A stretch of 64,000 nt of DNA, taken from positions 1 through 64,000 of the forward strand of contig JASAND010030698.1 in the NCBI GenBank assembly GCA_030248195.1, written 5' to 3'. This document shows positions 35,969-48,700 of this stretch, one piece after another. This DNA is from Trissonchulus latispiculum (Eukaryota > Nematoda > Enoplea > Enoplida > Ironidae). Numbering within the stretch: the stretch's first letter is position 1; every line of letters begins with the position of its first letter. The translations under genes and the position numbers were made by a program. The notes beneath the pieces are model-generated. The model had not been told where the DNA came from. It did no database searches and worked only from the letters and a program-made list of their open reading frames with translations.

Positions 35969-36124
35969 GACAGGGTCAACTTTGGGGGGTCACCCTAAAC
36001 TACTGGAAAGACCTAGCCCAAAACGGATTACAGTTTCACAGAGGGTATGTCTCGAACTTCACGATGGTGTGTGCAATTTGGCTCTAGTACCTGTGGTGCG
36101 ACCTGGGGCTGGGGGTGACCTGTA

Positions 36125-36833
36125 CTCGGCGGGAAAAACCCATGTGCGGGAAAAACCCAAATTTCAAAATGAAATTTTTTCTAACCATTAGCAGCAGAGG
36201 AAAAATTCATGCATTTCGTAGCTCAACAGGACCTCCTGATCAATTTGGTATAGATTTTACCTGGGTTCAATCTTCTATGTGTGGTCCAGGTGGCCGAAAT
36301 CTGACATGATGCCATTTCAAGCCATTTTTTCAATTTTTCAAAAATCGCCAATTTTTCACTAAAATATGTCAGGTTTGGCTTTAAATGCAATAAAAACACG
36401 TTTTCTATGTGATATGTAGGATGCTTAAACTGCAAAAATTAAGCACATTTCAAAAATTTCCAAAATTTGCCTATGTTTACGTGTTAAACATACACAATTT
36501 TCAAAAGTCAATTTCACATGAATTTTTGCAAAAATATTGATATTTTTTGATGCAGATGTACTAAAAATGACCCGCTCTTTCGAATGGTATAGTTAAAACT
36601 GTTCTGGCGTGCTGCCAGCAAAAAATTCGGCTGGGTTTTTCCCGCATTGGGTTTTTTCCCATCGGTTTGGTCGAAAATTTCTCACCCACCGTAAGTGCTA
36701 GAGAGACGTTTTATGGCTCATTTTGAAGCTCTTCGCAAGGCCTCATGGTAGTTATCGTTAGATTTTCGATTTGTCGCTTAATAAAAAGGCTTGAGCCAAA
36801 ATTCGAAAATTTGGGTTTTTATTTCCCGCCGAG
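36125..36833. mobile_element. GGGAAAAAACC-type inverted-repeat element
   Basis: CTCGGCGGGAAA at the left and TTTCCCGCCGAG at the right. The left end carries the GGGAAAAACCC motif twice (15 bp apart) and a complementary double motif lies inside the right end (about 36629-36652). The layout is the same as in the element at 38171. No coding capacity; target duplication unclear. Confidence 0.65.
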
Positions 36834-37350
36834 CCATACATTACGTTATTATATTATATATATATATATATATAGAAGAAGAAGAAGTTTTAATACTCAT
36901 AAAGCGTCGGCTTTACAATGCTACGGCGTATTATGTTACAATCAACATCCTACACGAACCGACCTTCCTCCAGCAACAATTTTACGGCATTTTACTTTTT
37001 ACATCAACAGTAAATAGCATTGCAAGACAACGTTATGAGTATATACAGGACTGAGGAGGACTACAGTGGTCACCTACCCCTCTGCCCCTTCAGAAAGCGG
37101 TCAAAATTTAATCTTTTATTTGCCAATTTAAAACTATTTGGGTCTGTCAGCATGACAATTTCCTGTGGTAAATTATTCCAAAGGTTTGGAAAACGGTACA
37201 CGAAACTGTTACGAACAACATCAAGTGTAGTTACCCCCACACTTTAATTTTAATCCATGGCTTCTGTAACTGAAACTATTATCATACGCAAAAAGTTCAT
37301 GAAACAGAAGATCAACGAGATGTTTAACTAATTTAAAGCCAAACTCCAAA

Positions 37351-37882
37351 TCAAACAGCAAACGCCTGTGCTCTAAAACTTTCTTGCTGCAACACACTTA
37401 ACCTGTCATGGTAACTTAGGTTTCTAACTTCAGGTATGCGCTTTGTAAACGACCTTTGTGCTTTTTCTATAACATCGATATCTTCCATAAAGAAAGGAGA
37501 CCATATTACAGTACCATATTCAACGAGCGGTCTAACATAAGTTTTCAACATTTCCAAAAAAACTAGTTTCTCTGATCTTAAAAGCACGAAAATTACAGGC
37601 AGACACTACCATCGCCTTTTTACATAACTTGCCGCAATGAGAACTAAATTTTAGATTTGAGGTTAATTCAATTATTGGATCAGTAACATCAGATACACAT
37701 TTTGGTGCTACACCCCCCATGCTATACCCAGGATCATCATCACAACCACTACCACATGTAAATACAACACACTTCTGAAATGCTATAGATAATTGCCACT
37801 TTCTAGACCACTCACACAATACGTTTAAATCGTCTTGTAAAGCGTGGCTTTTTCGTTCACTCGTTTCTAAAATATCGTACAA
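37351..37882 (-). pseudogene. LINE reverse transcriptase C-terminal part
   Basis: Two overlapping frames carry the post-catalytic region: LNVLCEWSRKWQLSIAFQKC, then YVRPLVEYGTVIWSPF and KRIPEVRNLSYHDRL. These match the C-terminal portion of the LINE at 24170-26945 in order and wording. A frameshift separates them near 37560. Confidence 0.8.
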
Positions 37883-38165
37883 TTTAGCATCATCAAGAAA
37901 AGCAGTACGTTTGAATTTCTTAAATGCTGAGGTAGATCGTTTATGTAAATTAGAAATAACAAAGGTCCAAGAACCGAACCTTGTGGCACACCACTAGTGA
38001 CCGAACAATTACGTGATTTAGTATTTTCAATACAAACAGACTGACCCCTCCCCTCCAAAAAGCTTTTAATCCACGAAAGGAGATGGCCAGAAATTCCATA
38101 CTTTGACAACTTGTATATTAATTTAGGATGTGAAACTGTAGCAAAAGCCTTTGCAAAGTCAATAT
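37883..38165 (-). pseudogene. LINE reverse transcriptase core fragment
   Basis: [35 protein letters not shown] and a degenerate active-site region ([12 protein letters not shown] where a YADD would be read in another frame). Motif A has FAKAFAT instead of the usual FAKAFDT. Broken and interrupted by the following insertion. Confidence 0.8.
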
Positions 38166-38170
38166 ATATA

Positions 38171-38937
38171 GAGGTCGGGGGAAAAAAACCAACCCGCAAG
38201 TGGTGGGGAAAAAACCAACCCCCCCGTTTGGGCGATTGGGATGAGCTAGCGGGCTCAAATTTTGCATGCAAGTTGGTAGGGCCCATCCCACCTACCACAC
38301 CAAATTTGAGCTAAATCGGACCACTTTTGAGCATTTTGTGACATTTTGAAAATTTTGGCATTTTTGACCCCCCAAAAATTCAAAATTTGCCTATTTTTGA
38401 AGGCCTGTAAAAAATTTTCCATAGCAGTTAGATAATAACTTTTAATACTTTCTATGAGAACAACATGAATTTCAACAACAACAACATAAACAACGTTTAT
38501 TTTAATTTATTTCATCGAATTTCGAAAGATTTACAAATTTTTGCATTTTAACATAGAAACTGGCAAATTTGATGAAACCTAGCCAGTTGATGCTGCAAAT
38601 ATTGATGTTTGATTTTCTCACTTATTATACGGAATATCGCAAAAATAAGTGCAGATATGAAGTCAGCGACGCCGATTTAACCTGTAGCATGCATAAAATC
38701 GCCTATATGAGTTACCCTAACCGAATACTGGGGTTGGTTTTTTCCCGCCATTGGTTTTTTACCCCGGCTAATTAACCGTTAATTACTAATTAACGACAGG
38801 ACCTAGAGAGGCGATTTATATACCAAAATGACAGTCTAGACAGGGCTTGATAAGAAAATAATTTATAGCCGGATTGCTCCACTGGGTAGTTCTGCAGAGT
38901 CCAAAAAGTGACTACCTTGGGTTTTTTCCCCGACCTC
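38171..38937. mobile_element. inverted-repeat element inserted in LINE RT
   Basis: GAGGTCGGGG at the left and CCCCGACCTC at the right, followed inward by AAAAAACC motifs. It splits the RT codons for AVYID, so the target was a short TA run: TATATATA lies before and TATA after the element, i.e. a TA-based duplication of uncertain length. Inside its right end TTGGTTTTTTCCCGCC repeats the motif. 767 bp, no transposase. Confidence 0.85.
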
Positions 38938-38947
38938 TATACAGCAT

Positions 38948-39550
38948 GAACTTTTCCTCAGTTGTTTCTCACATTTTACCACCTACTTGTTGATACTAAA
39001 GGATTGGTGATTGTCGAACGCTTTGAACGAAACCCATGCTGTGTTTCCGTTAGAAGACGGTTAGCGACTAAAAAATCTACAATTTCATTTGTAATTAATC
39101 TCTCTAAAACTTTACAGGCGACACAAGTAAGGCTAATTGGTCGGTAATTTGACGGATTTGATGCGTCACCCTTGTTTTTATAGATTGGCACAACATTTGC
39201 ATCGAGCCACTGTGTGGGTAGCCGTCCAGTTGACAATGATTTTTTGAAAATACGCACTAAGGGCTCGGTCACAGTAGAAGCTACCTTACGCAGAAGGTAG
39301 GGAGGAAGACCATCGGGACCACTAGATAACTTTGTCGGAAGTTTGCTAAGTATTTTAAACACTTTTGGTCGGTAATAGTTAAAGTTTCTATCAAGTTTTC
39401 AGTTTGAGTTCAAAATTTGGCAATACTCCATCATCTTCAGTAAAAACCGAGCAAAACTGATCTTGCAATACTTCCACTTTGCTAGAAGTTTCCATATAAA
39501 TCATATAATACAAGTTATCCTTGCAAATCGTAGGAACCAAACCAAACATA
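38948..39550 (-). pseudogene. LINE reverse transcriptase N-terminal part
   Basis: Reading in from the truncated edge: DQFCSVFTEDDG, then SGPDGLPPYLLRKVAS, WLDANVVPIYKNKGD, NYRPISLTCVACKVLERL and TQHGFRSKRSTI. These are the fingers motifs before RT motif A. It joins the fragment at 37883-38165 once the 767-bp insertion is removed. Confidence 0.82.
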
Positions 39551-39638
39551 TATATAATGCCTAATCATATTTATTGTATTGTACTTGTAGCTAGATATTG
39601 CCGCGTCTTCGTTTGCTGACTCCTGTGCTTTATTTGTC

Positions 39639-39751
39639 ATGCCTTTGCTAAAACGAGTAAAATTTGTTCCCGAGAAGCCTCCAACCGACTTAAGTCCAGA
39701 TGAACATGTTTTTTATTGCCCGATGACCAAAGAAATTTTTAGAGATTACAA
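39639..39751 (+). CDS. BAZ1A: BAZ1A exon 1 (start, WAC domain)
   Basis: Starts at ATG and reads MPLLKRVKFVPEKPP, then DLSPDEHVFYCPMTKEIFRDY, ending at the donor GTAAGT with two bases left over. The MPLL-K-F and DEEVFYC-like motifs are the characteristic N-terminus of BAZ1A/ACF1. A minus-strand LINE ends within about 90 bp upstream, so the native promoter is either very short or lies beyond that insertion. Confidence 0.93.
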
Positions 39752-42700
39752 GTAAGTTCATAAAGCCAAGATGGGTTCCGGTCCCTCCAGGCTCCCGATT
39801 GTTTTGGGTGTTTGGTGGTGTGTATATATATATACAAGTATGAAAAATGCTCCTTGCAGTCGCATGAAAAAGTTAATATGAGCTATGATGGTCAACATTT
39901 AAATGTGTCAAGGACAAGATTTAAAATGTTTAATATGAGCCAACATCTAAATAAGTAGAGGACAAGATGTAAACGGCTAATATGAGCCGCTACGTTTCTC
40001 TTGGGCTCATATTGACGCTCATTTAGCTTTTGCTTACTTTTAATCCAACACTGAAATGGCTTGCATGAATAACGACGCATAAACATTAATTTTGCAAAGC
40101 TGTACGTAAATGTTTTCTTCTCCACCGCTACATCAAAGTACACATTTAAGGCCACCACATAAAGTCAACAAAACGAAACCGAAGTCCAATCTAATGAAGA
40201 AACGAAAATGTGGAACTTACACATGTTGTGAAATCTTGAGAAATCACATTTGAAGTTATCATCGCAATCATCACATTAATTCAATATTCCCAAGCCAATC
40301 AAATCGTTTATAAACACTGATGCTTATATGCCAACCGTAAACTGTATATGTTTGCCATTTTAGTCGCGTCAATATGAGCCCAAGAGAAACGTAGCGGCTC
40401 ATATTAGCCGTTTACATCTTGTCCTCTACTTATTTAGATGTTGGCTCATATTAAACATTTTAAATCTTGTCCTTGACACATTTAAATGTTGACCATCATA
40501 ACTCATATTAACATTTTCATGCGACTGCAAGGAGCATTTTTCATACTTGTCCTCAGTCTAGTTTTTGGGAACGCTACCATAACTGTGGCAGTAGCAATCA
40601 CAAATTCCACCAGTGAATTCCCCATACCCAATAAGCTTTGCATGCAAAATTTCAGCCTTTCAGCTATCTCCAGTAGCTTGAACCAGGAACTGGTTCAACT
40701 TTGAACCACTTGAACCAGATCTGGCCAGCCATGGGTCAGATCAGCAAAGTTACACCACCACTGAATTCCCCATGCCCAACAACCTTTGTATGCAAATGCA
40801 AGATTTCAGCCTTCCAACTATCTCCAGTAGCTTGAACCAGGAACTGGTTCAACTTTAAACCAGTTGAACCAGATCTGGCCAGCCATGGGTCGGAACACCA
40901 AAGTATAGCAAGGTTCACAAAAAAAATCACCCCGAAAATTCACAAAAAAAATCACCCACCTAGACGGCTAACAACAAGCCGCAGCCGGAAAATTTTTTGC
41001 ATGGTAATAGCCACAAGTCCCAACCCCAACATATGTAAGTTTGGCTGCCGAGACTCAACTCCTCCGACTAGGGTGCCCAAAATAGTCGACCCACCCAAAA
41101 TCGGACCCTCGGACAACTCCGGACCAAAATTGAAATTTTTGCTGGTACTCACTATGGACTTTGCGCAGGTACCCCATACTATGCATGTGACATGTCCTAA
41201 CTCTAAGCTATCCAACCATATATTGGATTCCCTGCCATGTCCTCTGGGTTCGCCACCGGTGGGTAATTTTTTTTGTGAACAAGTTCACAAAAGAAAAATC
41301 ACTATCAACTTTTTGTAAAATGCCTCTGGGGCAACCACTAGGGTAAAACTAATGCCAAATTCGAGCTCAGCCACCCGGAAAACCTATATAGAGCATGTTT
41401 TAGGTACCTCAACCCCCTTCTGACAGACGGTCCGGCCGATGGACCCGGCCCGGACCCTCCGGACCCAGGGGGTGGTCAGGATCACCTATCTGGGCAAAAG
41501 CTACCTAAAAACTAATGCCAAATTTGAATTCTACGCACCGAAAAACCTAGGTGACACCCCTAGGCCAAGTCACGTGACCATTCCAGATACGAAATTACTC
41601 CGCCAAATTGTTTGTTCTGTGCTTACTAGAGCAATAGAACACAAAATAAGTGGATTCCTAGCTTCCTGGTATCAATAATAAAGGTCAAGCACATTGGTCT
41701 GGGTAGCCACTTTGGACCCGGGGGCCGAGAACCAAAATTCGAAGTTCAGCCTGTGCAAAAAAAACTTGGGGGTCCAAATTTTTTTACATAATAACACTAT
41801 GGACTATGCTCTATTTATGCATGAAAAGAAAAATTTCCTAGCTATATCCTGAGATCAGATCCGGTGGTGATTTTTTTGTGAACGAGTGGTTTTTTTTTGT
41901 GAATTCGTTCACAAAAAAAAATCACAAAAATTTTTTATTACTCACGCCACACGAGGGCTACCGGCATGAAATTTGCACCATATGTAGAGGGGGGTCACTA
42001 CCGTTCCATACGTACCAAAAGTTTTTCGATCGGACTTCATTTGCGAAATTGCCAGCAAAAATTCGATTTTTGATTTTTTTTGTGAACCTTGCTATAACAC
42101 CACCAGTGAATTCTCCATGCCCAATAACCTTTGTATGCAAAATTTCAGCCTTCTAGCTATCTCCAGTTGCTTGAACCAGGACCTGGTTCAACTTTGAACC
42201 AGTTGAACCAGATCTGGCCAGCCATGGGTTGGATCAGCAAAGTTACACCACCACTGAATTCCTCATGCCCAACAACCTTTGTATGCAAGATTTCAGCCTT
42301 TCAGCTATCTCCAGTAGCTTGAACCAGGAACTGGTTCAACATTGAACCAGTTGAACCAGATCTGGCCAGCCATGGGTCGGTTCACCAAAGTTACACCACC
42401 AGTGAATTCCCCTTGCCCAATAACCTTTGTATGCAAAATTTCAGCCTTCTAGCTATCTCCAGTTGCTTGAACCAGGACCTGGTTCAACCTTGAACCAGTT
42501 GAACCAGATCTGGCCAGCCATGGGTCGGATCACCAAAGTTACACCACCAGTGAATTCCCCTTGCCCAATAACCTTTGTATGCAAAATTTCAGCCTTCTAG
42601 CTATCTCCAGTTGCTTGAACCAGGACCTGGTTCAACTTTGAACCAGTTGAACCAGATCTGGCCAGCCATGGGTTGGATCACCAAAGTAACACCACCAGTG

Positions 42701-45700
42701 AATTCCCCATGCCCAATAACCTTTGCATGCAAAATTTCAGCCTTCCAACTATCTCCAGTTGCTTGAACCAGGACCTGGTTCAACTTTGAACCAGTTGAAC
42801 CAGATCTGGCCAGCCATGGGTTGGATCAGCAAAGTTACACCACCCACCACTGAATTCCTCATGCCCAACAACCTCTGTGTGCAAGATTTCAGCCTTTCAG
42901 CTATCTCCAGTAGCTTGAACCAGGAACTGGTTCAACATTGAACCAGTTGAACCAGATCTGGCCAGCCATGGGTCGGATCACCAAAGTTACACCACCAGTG
43001 AATTCCCCTTGCCCAATAACCTTTGTATGCAAAATTTCAGCCTTCTAGCTATCTCCAGTTGCTTGAACCAGGACCTGGTTCAACTTTGAACCAGTTGAAC
43101 CAGATCTGGCCAGCCATGGGTCGGATCACCAAAGTAACACCACCAGTGAATTCCCCATGCCCAATAACCTTTGTATGCAAAATTTCAGCCTTCCAACTAT
43201 CTCCAGTAGCTTGAACCAGGAACTGGTTCAACTTTGAACCAGTTGAACCAGATCTGGCCAGGCATGGGTCGGATCACCAAAGTAACACCACCAGTGAATT
43301 CCCCATGCCCAATAACCTTTGTATGCAAAATTTCAGCCTTCCAACTATCTCCAGTAGCTTGAACCAGGAACTGGTTCAACTTTGAACCAGTTGAACCAGA
43401 TCTGGCCAGGCATGGGTCGGATCACCAAAGTAACACCACCAGTGAATTCCCCATGCCCAATAACCTTTGTATGCAAAATTTCAGCCTTCCAACTATCTCC
43501 AGTAGCTTGAACCAGGAACTGGTTCAACTTTGAACCAGTTGAACCAGATCTGGCCAGGCATGGGTCGGATCACCAAAGTAACACCACCAGTGAATTCCCC
43601 ATGCCCAATAACCTTTGTATGCAAAATTTCAGCCTTCCAACTATCTCCAGTAGCTTGAACCAGGAACTGGTTCAATTTTGAACCAGTTGAACCAGATCTG
43701 GCCAGCCATGGGTCGGATCACCAAAGTAACACCACCAGTGAATTCCCCATGCCCAATAACCTTTGTATGCAAAATTTCAGCCTTCTAGCTATCTCCAGTA
43801 GCTTGAACCAGGAACTGGTTCAACTTTGAACCAGTTGAACCAGATCTGGCCAGCCATGGGTCGGATCACCAAAGTAACACCACCAGTGAATTCCCCATGC
43901 CCAATAACCTTTGTATGCAAAATTTCAGCCTTCCAACTATCTCCAGTAGCTTGAACCAGGAACTGGTTCAATTTTGAACCAGTTGAACCAGATCTGGCCA
44001 GGCATAGGTCGGATCACCAAAGTAACACCACCAGTGAATTCCCCATGCCCAGTAACCTTTGTATGCAAAATTTCAGCCTTCCAACTATCTCCAGTAGCTT
44101 GAACCAGGAACTGGTTCAACTTTGAACCAGTTGAACCAGATCTGGCCAGGCATATGTCGGATCACCAAAGTAACACCACCAGTGAATTCCCCATGCCCAA
44201 TAACCTTTGTATGCAAAATTTCAGCCTTCCAACTATCTCCAGTAGCTTGAACCAGGAACTGGTTCAACTTTGAACCAGTTGAACCAGATCTGGCCAGGCA
44301 TGGGTCGGATCACCAAAGTAACACCACCAGTAAATTCCCCATGCCCAATAACCTTTGTATGCAAAATTTCAGCCTTCCAACTATCTCCAGTAGCTTGAAC
44401 CAGGAACTGGTTCAATTTTGAACCAGTTGAACCAGATCTGGCCAGCCATGGGTCGGATCACCAAAGTAACACCACCAGTGAATTCCCCATGCCCAATAAC
44501 CTTTGTATGCAAAATTTCAGCCTTCTAGCTATCTCCAGTAGCTTGAACCAGGAACTGGTTCAACTTTGAACCAGTTGAACCAGATGAACCAGGCGAGATA
44601 CGGTGTCGGCACTATGCTCATCGTGTTCAGCGACCCCGATTTACTTTATGTGGGTACCACCCCAAGGCCGAAAAACGCTGTTTTTGCCCGTTTTTAGACT
44701 ATTTTAAAATTTTCGGACTTAGAAATTTTTCAGCTTGAAGGTGTCCAAAAACGCTATTTTTTCCATTTTTGACCATCTATAAAAATCGAACCAGATTCGA
44801 AAAAAACATAAACTTGCTAAGTACCATTGCCTAGATATTCAAAAAATAGTATAGAAAAATTTTTCTATGGGCCGTTCGAAAAATCGAGTTAACACAAAAT
44901 TGACAAAAATCATGCTGAATACAGAGAAAAAAACCCCACTTTCAAACCCGTAAGAGAAAGTCGATTTTTTCAAAGTTCATTTTTTCCGGGCAAGTTTGGT
45001 ATCATTCGAAAGCTCTCGGCCTGGAGATTTCAAAAATGTAAATACTAACTCTTAATTCATTCCCGTTAATTAGTTATGCCTAATTAGCAATTTTCAAAAT
45101 CCGCAAAGTGCCTTTATAGCTCATATTATGGGGGGCTCTCCGAGCACCCCCATGACAAGTTTCATTCGTTCTTTCATTTCTTGCCCGCGACGGGAAATTA
45201 AAAATGTGTATACACATACACACATAATAGGTATATATATAGTTTATTAGTGCATAAACGTTACTGTTGATGGCGATGATATTACTCACGTATACACAAG
45301 GCCGCACCCAGGGGGGGTTCAAGGGGTCTAGACCCCCCCCCCTTTTGGGATGACAAAATGGAAAATTTGTGCTATTTTCATGGCAAAAACAGCTATTTTT
45401 AAAAAAGTTTCGCGCCTTCGGCGCGATCATTTACTTTTTGCAAGAATTTAACATCCAATGTACCATTTTTGGGCAAAAATTAGAAAATTTTTTCAACTTA
45501 GCGGGGGGCTCCGCCCCCAGACCCCCCGATGTATTTTACCTTTACCCCCCCCCCTTTTCAAAATCCTGGGTGCGGGCCTGCGTATACATTCCTGTAAATT
45601 ATGTCTTGGGTTATATATGATACATAATTTTTGTTCTAATTTATTTTAGTGATTATTACGAGCGTACCATTCTACTGAACTCCCTTGTTTGGGCTTGTGA

Positions 45701-48700
45701 GTTCACTGGCAGAGCAGGTCTAACTTACGAAGTATGTTTATGCACATAATAAGTATGTTTATTTTCATTTTAAATATTTTTTCTGGTTGCGCTGCTGCAT
45801 AGGTGTAATGGCCGCGGTTCCGCGATGGACGAGTGGTAAGGTATTCTATTAAAGATCTTACGGTCCTAGGTTCGAACCCCCGCTGCCACAAGGCTTTCGC
45901 AAATCCCCTTGAGCAAGGTACTAAGCACATATCGGTTCGCCGTGGGCTCTAGCCAATCCAGCTGTTGTATCCTTAACTGGTCGGTAAATGGGTACCACTG
46001 CGGTGGGAAGGTTTACAGGATTCTGTGTTCTGGCGTAATGCCTGGTGAAAGGCTGGCACCCTTCCACAAATGTAGTCAACATTAGAGTTGTCGCTCCTAC
46101 CTTCGGGCTGTGAGACCGGCAGGGTTGGGAGTCTCGGTCTCGCCCAAAAGCCGAGACTTGACCAGTCTTGGTCTCGGTCTCGCTCATCCAAAAGTCTCGG
46201 TCTCGGACCGAGACCGAAAATTTTTTGAAAACGTCAAGTTTCAGCGAAATTTGTAAATCAATGTAAAGAAAATTAACTGACGAGGTCCGAAAACCGTAGG
46301 TTTATGTTGTTAAAGTCTGGTCCTAAGCCTCAAAAACTGAAAAAATTAAGTTTAAGCTAAAAATTGCCAGTCTCGGTCTCGGTGAAATCTCGGTCTCGCC
46401 CAACCCTGGAGTCCGGAGATAGCACCTGCACCCTATAACCTTCAATACGTTGGACTTCTCTCCAGGGGTCACTTTACCTTACCTTTACTTTACCATAGGT
46501 GTAGGGTTTGTAGGGGGGGTTTAGGGTGTAGGGTGTTTGCTGTAGGTGGAAGGTGGGGGGTAGCTCTCCCAGCCCTTCTTGCAACGGGGGAACGACGAAA
46601 GCGACGAAGGCGTGAAACATGGCCAAAATTTGGACATTTTTAGGCTAAATTTTGCAAAAATTTCCAATAAGTTAAAATTTTTGTCTTAAACTGTTTATTA
46701 TTGCCAGAAGTTATTAGGGACTTTCTGATTCAATATTGACTTTATTTTGGACTTGGAAACATGTTGGCAATCAAGTTTTCGAGTTTAGAACCACTGTCTA
46801 ATGATAAATTACTTCATGGTTGAATGTTTTTGGGCTTATTCTTTTTCTAGGGAATCTTTGTTCAGGGTGGATCCCTCGGGGGGCGAGTCTTCTTTGGGGG
46901 GGGACGAAAATTTTTTAAAATATTTCTAAAAACATGCTAAAAATTGCGTTATATAGTAAATATTTATAGTTATAAAGTTTTATATAAAAATGTTCGTTTT
47001 TAGTGCAAAATAAACAGATTTAGTGTTAAAATAGGCAAAAATCTAAAGTCTGACCAAAAATTCTTGGAACCGAACTGTGAGCGCTTGTCCTGAGTTAACC
47101 TTTAAAGTTAGTCTATATAAAGCATATATTTCTAGAAACCGCATAAGGAGGAGAATCCGGTAAAACCACCATATCCGGTCTATATCCGGTTACCGGATGA
47201 CAAATCGATAAAAACGCATCAGATTCGGAAAGATAATTATAATTAAATCATACACTAGCATATTGGTCCTTGGCCCAAGACATATTCGAAAATCCGGTCA
47301 CATCCGGTCTATGTCCGGTAACCGGATGTCTAGGTCACAAAAACTGTACAGCAAGATGGGTAGGTCGTACAGTTTCGCTGATTGAATTTTTAGATTCAGC
47401 GGGCCGAAATTAGTCTATATACGAAGTTTCGTCCAATTTGGACCAAAATTGCGTGATTTATGGTCGTATCCGGTGCGAAAAAAACCGGAGAAATCGGTTT
47501 TTCCGGTCTGGTGCTCGGAATCGCGGATAAAAAATGTTAGTTTTTGGCACAATGAATATTTGGGAGGCTACTTTCATTTTACCGGTGTCAAAGTAATCGA
47601 ATATCCGGTCGATTTCCGGTTCTGAGCTTTGAAATTTGAGATTTCATAATCTATTATCTCAGTATCCGGTTGGTCCGGAAGTCAAATTATTTCATTAAAA
47701 CGACATTTTGTCTATCCCTAACAAGAATCAACCTCAAATTACTTCATATCTGCTGTAATTCTTGAATGATAGCGTTTTAAAAATGGTTCAAAAATAAGTT
47801 ATATTGCGTGCGACAAAGCTAAGCGTATGGGATCAAATCGCATATCCGGTTTAACAATTACACAAAACAAGCAAAATCAGCACGCTTTTAAAACGCTATC
47901 ATTCAAAAATTACAGCAGATATGAAGTAATTTGAGGTTTATGCTTGTTAGGGGATAGACAAAACGTAATTTTAATGAAATAATTTGACTTCCGGACCAAC
48001 CGTATACTGAGATAATAGCCCATGAAATCTCAAATTTCAAAGCTCAGAACCGGAAATCGACCGGATATTCGATTACTTTGACACCGGTAAAATGAAAGTA
48101 GCCTCCCAAATATTCATTGAGCCAAAAACTAACATTTTTTATCCGCGATTCCGAGCACCAGACCGGAAAAACCGATTTTTCCGGTTTTTTTCGCACCGGA
48201 TACGACCATAAATCACGCAATTTTGGTCCAAATTGGACAAAACTTCGTATATAGACTAATTTCGACCCGCTGAATCTAAAAATTCAATCAGCAAAACTGT
48301 ACGACCTACCCGTCTTGCTGTACAGTTTTTGTGACCTAGACATCCGGTTACCGGACATAGACCGGATGTGACCGGATTTTCGGAGATGTCCTGAGCCAAG
48401 GACCAATATGCTAGAGTATGAATTAATTATAATTATCTTTCCGAATCTGAAGCGTTTTTATCGATTTAGCATCCGGTAACCGGATATAGACCGGATATGA
48501 TGGTTTTACAGGATTCTCCTCCTCATGAGGTTTCTAGAAATATATGCTTTATATAGACTAACTTTAAAGGTTAACTCAGGACAAGCGCTCACAATTCGGT
48601 TCCAAGAATTTTTGGTCAGACTTTAGTTGTAAAAGTCTCCGGCGATGCCCGAAAATTTTTGAAAATTGGACCTTCTGAGCGATTTCTTCAGGGCAAAAGT

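Larger units (their letters stand above)
36840..39550 (-). mobile_element. 5'-truncated LINE (CR1/Jockey-like group)
   Basis: A minus-strand LINE keeps the C-terminal part of the reverse transcriptase ORF and a 3' end with a TTC repeat next to an AT run (about 36850-36890). It lacks the endonuclease region. It is split by the inverted-repeat element at 38171-38937 and by frameshifts. Its truncated 5' edge lies within about 90 bp of the BAZ1A start codon, on the opposite strand. Confidence 0.82.
39752..45649 (+). other. BAZ1A intron 1
   Basis: 5.9-kb intron filled by foldback element B, the 148-bp satellite with its inserted TA-flanked element, a hairpin at 45128 and a hAT MITE at 45297. Confidence 0.9.

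Noticed and set aside
43049..44415. Repeated 60-codon minus-strand frames as a gene family
   Set aside because: They are the open frame of each 148-bp satellite unit, out of phase with each other and without splice or domain evidence.
40604..44590. CRISPR array
   Set aside because: Eukaryotic context and uninterrupted 148-bp tandem monomers without spacers.
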